A DNA stretch of 64,000 nucleotides from Bog-756 sp963696495. GTDB lineage: Bacteria > Actinomycetota > Acidimicrobiia > Acidimicrobiales > RAAP-2. The stretch is from contig CAVOKJ010000002.1 of the NCBI GenBank assembly GCA_963696495.1, positions 930,001 to 994,000 on the forward strand, given 5' to 3'. The notes under the pieces were generated by a model. It had not been told where the DNA came from and made no database searches. It saw only the letters and a program-made list of their open reading frames with translations. The position numbers were made by a program, and so were the translations under genes. Below, one piece after another: positions 34,994 through 41,998 of the stretch. Position 1 is the first letter of the stretch. Each line of letters opens with the position of its first letter.

Positions 34994-36430
34994 GTGCGGA
35001 ATCGCCACTTGTTCGGAGTTTGCGCTGCCATTCTCTTGGTGAGCGCAGCGCTGATCATCCCGATGGCCCAACCGGCGGCCGCCAGAGTCCCCAAGTATGC
35101 CGGATTGGCACCAGGCTCGGTGAGTTGTTCCCTGTCGGCCAAGGTGTCGTTCTCACCGGCGCTCACCGATGCCGGTGGCGGGACCAACCCCTCGACAGTG
35201 AAGGGCTGGTTGTCGGGCTGCACGTCGAGCAACAGCGAGGTGACCATCACGACGGGGAAGGTCACCGGCTCGTTCGCCGGCAGCCCTCTGAGCTGTGTAA
35301 CGAAGACCACCACCGGGGCATCGGCATCGCTCAGTGTCGCGTGGAAGGGCAGCCTCAACGGCTTTCTGGATGGCACCACGTACGCCGGGAAGGCTTCCTT
35401 CACAGCGAGCACGGTGACCGGGGATAGTGACATTGGGTCGTTCTTCGGCCCCGCGGAGGTCGGCGTTGACGCTCCCTCGAATCTGGCGACCTTGTGTGGG
35501 GCGAGAAGGGGCATCAAGGAACTGACCCTGGCGGGCACGGTCATCATTGGAACACAGGTCGTCCAGACGATTCCTGTGGGCGTCGGACCCCATGGCGTCT
35601 CCTCGGATGGCACCCACGTCTGGGTGGTAAACGGGGCACCATCTTCCAACTCGGTCACCGAGCTGGACGCCTCGACCGGGGCGGTGGTCCAGACCATCGG
35701 CGTGGGCAGCGGTCCCGAGGCCATCTCGTCGGACGGCACCCACGTCTGGGTGGTCAATGAGGGCGGCAACTCGGTCACCGAGCTGGACGCCTCCACTGGG
35801 GCGGTCGTCCAGACCATCGGCGTGGGCAACTTTCCCGACGCCGTCTCGTCGGACGGCACCCACGTCTGGGTGACGAACTCCGGCGACAACACAGTCACCG
35901 AGCTGGACTCCTCGACCGGAGCGGTCATCCAGACCATCGCCGTGGGCGTCGCACCCTCTGGCGTCTCCTCCGACGGCACCGATGTCTGGGTAACGAACGA
36001 GGACGACAACACAGTCACCGAGCTGGACGCCTCGACCGGAGCGTTCGACCAGACCATCGCCGTGGGCGTCGCACCCGACGCCGTTTCCTCGGACGGCACC
36101 CACGTCTGGGTGACGAACTTCGGCAACGCAGTGAGAGGCTACGGGAGCTCCGGCTCGGTCACCGAGCTGGACGCCTCGACCGGAACGGTCGTCCAGACCA
36201 TCGACGTGAGCAACTTTCCTCCCAACAGCATCTCTTCCGACGGTACTCACGTCTGGGTGACGAGCTACAACTACATCGGCGGCGGGATAACCGAGCTGGA
36301 CGCCTCCACCGGGGCGGGAATCTGGGGAACCTACGTGAGCAACGCTCCCGACGCCATCTCCTCCGACGGCGCCCACGCCTGGGTGACCGACGGCGGCGAC
36401 AGCACGGTCACCGAGATCGACGAACAGTGA
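34994..36430 (+). CDS. secreted YVTN-type beta-propeller protein
   Basis: A 478-residue exported protein. A signal peptide (about 1-30, AALIIPMAQPAAA) is followed by an N-terminal domain of about 160 residues with two Cys pairs, resembling the small secreted proteins at 45025 and 51733. Seven or so 40-residue repeats of the form SSDGTHVWVTNSGDNTVTEL, then DASTGAVVQTI, form a YVTN/NHL-like propeller to the C-terminus. The GTG at 34994 has AGGGAG 5 nt upstream. No anchor is visible, so it is released or bound non-covalently. Function unknown. Confidence 0.8.
   Translation: MRNRHLFGVCAAILLVSAALIIPMAQPAAARVPKYAGLAPGSVSCSLSAKVSFSPALTDAGGGTNPSTVKGWLSGCTSSNSEVTITTGKVTGSFAGSPLSCVTKTTTGASASLSVAWKGSLNGFLDGTTYAGKASFTASTVTGDSDIGSFFGPAEVGVDAPSNLATLCGARRGIKELTLAGTVIIGTQVVQTIPVGVGPHGVSSDGTHVWVVNGAPSSNSVTELDASTGAVVQTIGVGSGPEAISSDGTHVWVVNEGGNSVTELDASTGAVVQTIGVGNFPDAVSSDGTHVWVTNSGDNTVTELDSSTGAVIQTIAVGVAPSGVSSDGTDVWVTNEDDNTVTELDASTGAFDQTIAVGVAPDAVSSDGTHVWVTNFGNAVRGYGSSGSVTELDASTGTVVQTIDVSNFPPNSISSDGTHVWVTSYNYIGGGITELDASTGAGIWGTYVSNAPDAISSDGAHAWVTDGGDSTVTEIDEQ
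35657..36310. repeat. 120-bp imperfect DNA repeats within the propeller gene
   Basis: The phrase ACCGAGCTGGACGCCTC recurs at about 35657, 35777, 35897 and 36017 with exact 120-bp spacing, then at larger intervals (about 36158 and 36290) where one unit carries an insertion. Recent internal duplication is suggested by the high DNA identity. Confidence 0.75.
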
Positions 36431-36795
36431 TCGCGCTCTCAACCGCCCACCTTCACCGATCCCGGGTCTGGCTTCTACGATGGTCATGGCCATCCCTTCC
36501 TTCCTCGGCGGTTGAGAGGGTGGCACGGCCGTCCTTGCCCGGAGTGACGGGCGGTCTGGATTGTTCGAGCGATCCGGACCAATCACCCAAACCTCAGAGA
36601 CGGAGCGTGCCGTTGTCAGTGTGCCGCTGGAAGAGCTCGGCCGACGAGGCCCGAGGACGCCTCATGACTTCAAGTCAGACCAAATCTCCCAGTGCTCCCG
36701 AAGCTGCTGAGGACGAGCTGCAAAGGGGTGGATCCTGAAGGCCATTGTCATTGTTGTGGGACATTCTGGGAGCAGTGGATCCTCTGGCCGGGTGA
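36431..36795. other. intergenic stretch with no supported gene
   Basis: 365 bp between convergent genes. The plus-strand frame to 36738 lacks a ribosome site and is Ser/Arg-rich without family features. No strong hairpin terminator is seen after the propeller gene. Confidence 0.4.
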
Positions 36796-37386
36796 TCAAT
36801 GAGCCTGAGGATGGATGGTCTCACCTCGGGCCAACATCTCGACAAACTGGCCGATGCGCCTGGATCGGGTTTCGGGCTTCTTGGCGTTTCCGATCCTGTA
36901 GAGGATGGCGTACCGATTCGCACTTGTGAGCATCTCAAACATCGCCTGCGCGCGGGGATTGGCACTGAGGGCAGTGACGAGATCCTCCGGCACCTCAATG
37001 CTGGCTTGCCCAGCGTAGGCGGCCTCCCACCGACCGTCCTCTTTCGCCTGCCGCACCTCGACTTCACCGGATCCATGCATTCGGCCGGTGGCGATCAGCC
37101 TCTCAGCGATGGCAGCGTTCCGTTGAGACCACGGGCTTCGAGCTCTTCGAGGCGTAAAACGTCTTCGGAACGTAGCGGCGTCACGACGCCTCAATTGACC
37201 ATCAATCCAGCCGAAGCAGATCGCCGCGTCAAGCGCCTCGTCGTACGAGACGGTCGTCGGATCGACCGTTCCCTTTTTGGCCAGTACCAGCCAGACACCC
37301 GGTGAATCGGCGTGATGGTCGCTCAACCATCTTCGCCATTCGCCGGCGTCCCCGACCAGTAGCTCTGGGAGATTCACGGCGTTCAC
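36796..37386 (-). CDS. YdeI/OmpD-associated family protein
   Basis: A 196-residue cytoplasmic protein. FGWIDGQLRRRDAATFRRRF and RSPWSQRNAAIAERLIATGR are signature blocks of the YdeI/OmpD-associated family, and LVTALSANPRAQAMFEML fits the C-terminal helices. GTG at 37386 gives the usual length; a second GTG at 37377 has TACGGT 7 nt upstream and could be a leaderless start. Biochemical role is not established for the family in actinobacteria. Confidence 0.85.
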   Translation of the reverse strand: MNAVNLPELLVGDAGEWRRWLSDHHADSPGVWLVLAKKGTVDPTTVSYDEALDAAICFGWIDGQLRRRDAATFRRRFTPRRARSPWSQRNAAIAERLIATGRMHGSGEVEVRQAKEDGRWEAAYAGQASIEVPEDLVTALSANPRAQAMFEMLTSANRYAILYRIGNAKKPETRSRRIGQFVEMLARGETIHPQAH

Positions 37387-37441
37387 CGTATCCCCCAGAG
37401 CCGGTCTCAGGAAGGCAAATGAGCGCCTCTGACCCGGCGGT

Positions 37442-37948
37442 ATGAGACACGGATCCCTAGTCTCAGTACAGAGGCGCAATCGACGCCGACGTACAGGACA
37501 AGTGGGAACGAGACAAGCTCAACCCAGCGGACCAGACGCCGTTGTCCCTACCGACTGGGTGAACTTTTACGAGGAGACCCATATTCCGGCCGCGGTCTGG
37601 GCCGGTGACACGCTCCGGGTGTCCAGCCAGGCCGGGGAGACACCGGAAGACGTGTTTCCCGATGAACCCGAGGAGTAACTACGAGGAGCATTCCGCAACA
37701 TCTCGTCCACCCCCGCCGGGGCGGGTGCTCGTTGGTCAGACGTTGTTGAAATCAACTCTTACCACGTCGACTTGCGCAGCCAGGCCGACTTCATGCTGAG
37801 GGTCGCCGCTGAGTTTCTGGAGCCGCCATTTCCGGCGTGGACGCCCGTCGGAATTACCGAGCTGTGGCCTCCCGAGGCCGTGGTGGAAATCAGATGCGTT
37901 GCGGTGGTTGCTGACCGTGGCCGACATTGGTCCAGTCAGAGTCAATAA
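37442..37948 (+). pseudogene. RidA/YjgF-family gene interrupted by one nonsense codon
   Basis: From about 37544 the frame reads PTDWVNFYEETHIPAAVWAG and continues as a RidA-like protein. A TAA at 37676-37678 follows DEPEE, and the same frame then continues LRGAFRNISS, VVEINSYHVDLRSQADFMLR and ITELWPPEAVVEIRCVAVV to a TAA at 37946. No indel is needed: CAA (Gln) to TAA would restore the gene. The upstream portion (37442-37540) is Arg-rich and not RidA-like, so the original start is also lost or replaced. RidA proteins deaminate reactive enamines; this copy should be inactive unless the stop is read through. Confidence 0.75.
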
Positions 37949-37972
37949 CCGTTACACTCCCGGCGAATTGGG

Positions 37973-38716
37973 TCACATACCAAGCCGAGGCCCGATCGGG
38001 TCATTGGGGCCGTACATCGGGTGTGCGATACCGGGCGCGGCCACAGTGCCCACTAGCACGTAGAACTGCCCGGCGAACAGGACCACACCACCGACTTCGG
38101 CGGCCAACGCGTCCGCATCGAAGTGGCGGCGGAAGACTCTGTAGCGACCACCTCCCGGCAGGGTCCGCTCCTGCCACTCCTCGGCGCTCACCCCTGGGGG
38201 GCGACCGGCATCGAGGATCACGACCTCGGACGCAACCCGGTGCGCCTCAGCAAGAAAGGGTGCACGCTCACTCGGAAGAAGCAGGCCATAGAGGTGGGCG
38301 GAGAAGAAGCGGTCGAAGCAGTGGGCTGGCACGGGTAGGGCAGTGGCATCTGCCTGGATCACTGGTACCTCGGGAGTAACGGTGCGCAGAACGACCAGCG
38401 CCCTTCGACTCTGGTCGATGGCGATGCCCCTCCCCGCAAGGTATCCGGTGAAAGTGCCTGGCCCGGCACCTACTTCGACGAAGCGGACTGCGGACAGCTC
38501 ACGAAGTAGACGTTCAAGCTGCGCAGCTTCAGCAGCGATGTCTTCGACGTCGACGGTGACGCCCAGACCGGTCCAATATGCGTGGGCGTTGGTCAAGCCA
38601 GGCAAGCGTCCGGTCACTCGTCGGTCGTAGTACTCCCAGAGTGATCGACGATGCTGTTCTCGTTCGTTGGGTGATTCCCCGATCACCGACCGAAGCGACT
38701 CATCAGGGTTAGGCAC
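37973..38716 (-). CDS. class I SAM-dependent methyltransferase
   Basis: A 247-residue methyltransferase. FVEVGAGPGTFTGYLAGRGI is motif I, IAIDQSRRALVVLR motif II and ADATALPVPAHCFDRFFSAH motif III with its helix. GTG at 38716 is chosen; the upstream frame overlaps an ABM-like relic. The C-terminal block VFRRHFDADALAAEVGG is as in phosphatidylethanolamine-type and other small-molecule methyltransferases. Substrate unknown. Confidence 0.82.
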   Translation of the reverse strand: MPNPDESLRSVIGESPNEREQHRRSLWEYYDRRVTGRLPGLTNAHAYWTGLGVTVDVEDIAAEAAQLERLLRELSAVRFVEVGAGPGTFTGYLAGRGIAIDQSRRALVVLRTVTPEVPVIQADATALPVPAHCFDRFFSAHLYGLLLPSERAPFLAEAHRVASEVVILDAGRPPGVSAEEWQERTLPGGGRYRVFRRHFDADALAAEVGGVVLFAGQFYVLVGTVAAPGIAHPMYGPNDPIGPRLGM

Positions 38717-38784
38717 GCAACCATGTTTGCATCTGCTCGACGAGTCCGCACCTGGCTCCGAAGTGCCTGGGACACCCACTCAAT

Positions 38785-39011
38785 GCATCGGGCGTGTGCG
38801 AACACCTCACGGACAGTCAGATCGAGTTGGGTGACACCTGGCATCGGAGGCACTGGGTATTCTGCAGCCTTTTCTGCGTACTTCTTGGTCTCGAATACAT
38901 GGACCGACGTTCCGATTCCATGATCGGTTCCAGCCAGTAGCCACAAACGATTCCCGGTGCCCGAGAAACGAGGGCTTCTCGGGCCTCCGGCAGGATGGAG
39001 CGCGGGCCCAC
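38785..39011 (-). pseudogene. relic of a small ABM-like (antibiotic monooxygenase-fold) protein
   Basis: Two minus-strand frames together give a family-like domain. One reads ALVSRAPGIVCGYWLEP; the other continues GTSVHVFETKKYAEKAAEYP and then GVTQLDLTVREVFAHA. The combination resembles PGFVAGYWLEP--GKGTSV proteins of the dimeric alpha-beta barrel type. A frameshift near 38925-38935 separates the halves, and no start is clear. It overlaps the promoter region of the methyltransferase downstream. Confidence 0.5.
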
Positions 39012-39338
39012 CGCGCAAGTTAGCCACTCACTGCCGGCGGTGAGGGGTACCCCGGCGCTGTTGTGAGCTGCGGCAGCCGATGACGGGCGTTTCTGACAAC
39101 TCCCTAGGAGTCTTCCATACGCCCAAACTCGTCGTGGAACACCGGCGCCACCAGCACCGTCTCGGCAGCAGCCACCGAGCGCAGCCCGACTCAGAACACG
39201 CCGGCCACCGCGTCAATGACCAGATCCCGAAGGGCGATCGAACGAGCTGAATTGGAAGCCTCGGTGCTGATTGAGGCAGAAGGAGCCATTAGACGCTGAT
39301 CTGCTGGGGCTTCTCCTGAGTCCTGCTGAGTAGAAGCG
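39012..39338. other. decayed stretch, possible 32-residue reading frame
   Basis: A minus-strand ATG at 39289 opens a 32-codon frame (MAPSASISTEASNSARSIAL) ending at 39191; it has no good ribosome site. Further left, a fragment TVLVAPVFHDEFGRMED is readable in another frame. Both look like remnants rather than a gene. Confidence 0.3.
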
Positions 39339-39701
39339 CTAGCGCTTTGCATAGTCGGCGTATCCCTGCCAGTCGATTACGACACAGGGATCACTGCCGA
39401 CAACCCACGCATCATGGCCCGGCGATGCGACCATGAAATCACCGGGACCAAAGTCAGACTCGCTGCCATCATCCATGACGATCTTCATCTGTCCGGAGAT
39501 GACATAACCGGTGTGGGCGGCCTCGCAGCTTCTCGTGCCAGTAATCGGTTGCACGTGTTCGGACCACCGCCAGCCGGGCTCGAAGCGGGCTCGGCCGACA
39601 GCTCCCTGGCCGGTATCGATGATCTCGAGATACCCCATACCGCCCTCGAACTTCCGCACCTCATCGGGCGCGTCAAGACTCCTGCAAATTAGTGTCGACA
39701 T
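39339..39701 (-). CDS. cupin-domain protein
   Basis: A 120-residue single-domain cupin. AHTGYVISGQMKIVMDDGSE is cupin motif 1 region and FGPGDFMVASPGHDAWVVG motif 2, with the conserved PGD and His. The first metal-binding His pair is partly replaced (AAHTGY). A very strong AGGAGGAGGA site precedes the ATG. Cytoplasmic; could bind a metal or small effector. Alone in its operon. Confidence 0.85.
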   Translation of the reverse strand: MSTLICRSLDAPDEVRKFEGGMGYLEIIDTGQGAVGRARFEPGWRWSEHVQPITGTRSCEAAHTGYVISGQMKIVMDDGSESDFGPGDFMVASPGHDAWVVGSDPCVVIDWQGYADYAKR

Positions 39702-40332
39702 TCCTCCTCCTAAAGGTGCTCGGTACTGCTACCCGTGCCCCTCCCGCTCCACCTCACACGTTCGCGCCAAGCACTTGTCGATTCAAGGGAGGACCTTGGT
39801 TTTCTGTAGGAACTTGTCTCGGAGGGTCGAAACGACGGTGTGCTAGCACGTGGTCGGAGCTGGTTTCTTCTCTGTAGCTAGCTGGGCACCAGAAGGGGTG
39901 CGATCTGTGTGGGCCCGCAACTGGGCCAGAGCGACGCTCCCCGCGGTCAGGGTTGATTCGAATTCACCCGAGTCCATCCCCCCGTTCAGCTTCGGGGGCG
40001 ACCTGTCCTAACGGGGCGTTCAGATGGGGGGTCTTCGAGTGTCGGCAGGGATTCCTGCCCCTGGCACTAGCACCAAGCCCCGGAGACCCTTGGATCGTGT
40101 GGGGCGTTGCCCGCATCTGCCATTCATAGGCAGTCAGCTGAGGGCGAGCAGTTCCCGCCCGCGTTCCAAACCAGATAACGCGAACCCCTCCCGGCGATAG
40201 AGGGCACTTGGTCATCCCTCAACTGCATGTCTACAGCAGGACGAGAACCTGAGGAACTCGTCAAGGGCCGTTCTTGAATGTCCTCCTCGTGGTGTCCGGC
40301 GGACGCCGCAGGCGAATCCGATGAGCCTGTCA
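39702..40332. other. long intergenic stretch, no supported gene
   Basis: About 630 bp with short frames only. None has a credible ribosome site or family-like sequence. The left part probably carries the promoter of the leftward cupin gene. Confidence 0.4.
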
Positions 40333-40467
40333 TCACTCGTCGTTGTAGCTGGTTAGAAGCGTGGCGACTCCTTGGTGGATGTCGTCACGTTCCCTTCGAA
40401 GCAGCCGCAAGTCCAGAGGAAGCTGCTCGAGAAAGGGCCAGTCGACCAGAGCCGACGGCAGACACAT
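40333..40467 (-). CDS. tentative 44-residue reading frame
   Basis: ATG at 40467 opens a 44-codon frame containing ALVDWPFLEQLPLDLRLLRR and DDIHQGVATLLTSYNDE. Composition is protein-like with regular hydrophobic spacing, but it may be only the tail of a lost gene. It lies beside a 23-bp repeat shared with the IS110 relic at 44.9 kb, so it may belong to an old insertion. Confidence 0.3.
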   Translation of the reverse strand: MCLPSALVDWPFLEQLPLDLRLLRRERDDIHQGVATLLTSYNDE

Positions 40468-40486
40468 CGAGAGCTACCCCGTCTGG

Positions 40487-40509
40487 ACCTCTAGACGCTA
40501 CGAATTGAC
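40487..40509. repeat. 23-bp repeat shared with the 5' flank of the IS110 relic
   Basis: The segment ACCTCTAGACGCTACGAATT plus GAC matches 44917-44939 at 21 of 23 positions, differing by A/G and C/T changes. In both places a leftward reading frame begins within 20 bp. Similar CTGACAAC or CTAACAG words follow each copy. It may mark one end of the same element. Confidence 0.55.
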
Positions 40510-40575
40510 CGGAGCATCTGACAACACGTCTCAACCAGGCACATGTGGGTCGATGACAACGCCGTGCCCGATGCT

Positions 40576-41505
40576 TCACCGCCCACACGCGAAAGGAGCC
40601 CCGCCACTTTCGAGACGGGGCTCCTTTCGTTCTTCCCAACGGATCAGCCAATCGCCGATCCGTTGGTGCTGCGGGTCATTTTGCCGACAGTGGCTTGAGG
40701 GCCGTACAGAACCGTCCGTCCCCAGGCAGACGGCACCCTTGGCCGAGCCCGGCAGCTTCAGGCCATCCCCGCTGTCCGAGGTCACCACGGCGGTGAAGGT
40801 CTCGGCGGTCGGGTTGGTGGCGGCATTCTTGACGTTGCCCGGGCCGCCTTCGCCGAGCGAAGGCAGTGTCGGGGCTCCGATCGTCGTCTGCTGCCGGACA
40901 GCCAGGTGATGGATCCCACCGGTCGCCAGATCGAGGGCGGGCAATGCCGTCGAACCCCCGCCGGTGTCACCCCCGGTGCACCCACTCACCGAGATATCCC
41001 CGGATGCACTTCCGGAGATCGTGGAGCAGGTCAGGGAACTCGACGTCCATTCGGTCGTCATGGACTTGAGTGCAGTGATGGACCCGTCCGTCCCGAGGCA
41101 CACCTCACCCACTGACGTGGCCGGGAGCAGCATGCCGTCACCGGAGTCCGCGGTCACGTTGGCACTGAAGCTCTCGGCGGTGGGATTGGTGGGGGCATTC
41201 TTGACATAGCCCGGGCACTTCGTGGCCGCGATCATGATCAGCGTCGGAGCACCGATGGTGGTGGAGCTGCCGGAAGCGAGTCGATTCCCACCGGTGGCCA
41301 GGGCCAGGGCGGACAGGGGCTGCGAACCGCCACCCGTGTCGCCCCCGGTGCACCCGCTGACGGTGATGGTGCCGCTGGCACTTCCCGACAGTGAGGTGCA
41401 CGTGAGCTTGGCGGTCCCCGCACTGGCAGTGCCGCCGGCAACGGCCAAGGTGACGCCCATCACTGGAATGAGCATCGCTACAACCGTGAGCAATATTCGT
41501 CGCAT
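40576..41505 (-). CDS. secreted protein with two homologous domains, 3' frameshift
   Basis: A 309-codon frame. A signal peptide (about 1-29, VAGGTASA) is followed by two related domains of about 115 residues. Each begins LTCTSLSGSASGTITVSG or LTCSTISGSASGDISVSG, contains CTGGDTGGGS and NPTAE-F-A-VT-DSGDG, and ends VCLGTDGS. Domain 1 continues TALKSM. In domain 2 the frame after CLGTDGSV slips, and the matching end TALKPLSAK and a TGA at 40676 lie in the next frame. The present C-terminal 30-40 residues are therefore an artefact of a one-base loss near 40705. An AGAGGAAG site precedes the ATG. Confidence 0.75.
   Translation of the reverse strand: MRRILLTVVAMLIPVMGVTLAVAGGTASAGTAKLTCTSLSGSASGTITVSGCTGGDTGGGSQPLSALALATGGNRLASGSSTTIGAPTLIMIAATKCPGYVKNAPTNPTAESFSANVTADSGDGMLLPATSVGEVCLGTDGSITALKSMTTEWTSSSLTCSTISGSASGDISVSGCTGGDTGGGSTALPALDLATGGIHHLAVRQQTTIGAPTLPSLGEGGPGNVKNAATNPTAETFTAVVTSDSGDGLKLPGSAKGAVCLGTDGSVRPSSHCRQNDPQHQRIGDWLIRWEERKEPRLESGGAPFACGR
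40592..40627. terminator. 12-bp perfect stem-loop
   Basis: AAAGGAGCCCCG (40592-40603) pairs perfectly with CGGGGCTCCTTT (40616-40627) around a 12-nt loop. It lies about 50 nt beyond the original stop (40676) of the leftward secreted gene, so it is a plausible terminator. The stem itself ends in three T on either strand; a longer U-tract is lacking. Confidence 0.65.
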
Positions 41506-41998
41506 ATCTTCCTCTCGCTACTGATCATGGAGAAGGAATCCTTCCCCCCCTATACCTAAGGCGCTCAGTTTGGCATGGTCACGGTCGGTCTGCTCGCATA
41601 GAGGAAAGCACTGGTCATGGCTCTTTGAGACACCTCTGTTGAAGCACCCAGGCAATCCTGATCGACAGCTCAATTGTAGGGAGCAATCATCAGTCCCTTG
41701 TCCCCGCCCGGACTGGGTCCCGGATCGAAGTGCTGGGAGGTGGGGCCGGGCGGTGCTTCGGTGACTCGCCAGCAGGCAACAGCGTCAAGAGAACCACTCG
41801 AGCGTATTTGCCGGTGGTGAGGTAGCTGCGGATAGCGCACCGGCTGATTGCTACTATCGAACGAGAAAATAGTATCGGGATCCGCTTTTGAGGTACCTGT
41901 GGCGTGGTTCGGTGGACCATCGATAGCTGGTTGCGAAGCAGGGGGCAATCGTCATCAGAACGGCGTGGATAGATACGGATGGCGACCACAGTGATCCG
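41506..41998. other. intergenic stretch, no supported gene
   Basis: About 490 bp between divergent genes (secreted protein leftward, membrane protein rightward). It should hold both promoters. No convincing open frame, hairpin or repeat was found. Confidence 0.4.

Noticed and set aside
34808..35071. 87-codon minus-strand frame with IGTF repeated
   Set aside because: It overlaps the start of the propeller gene and its repeat comes from the 13-bp direct repeats; no family recognised.
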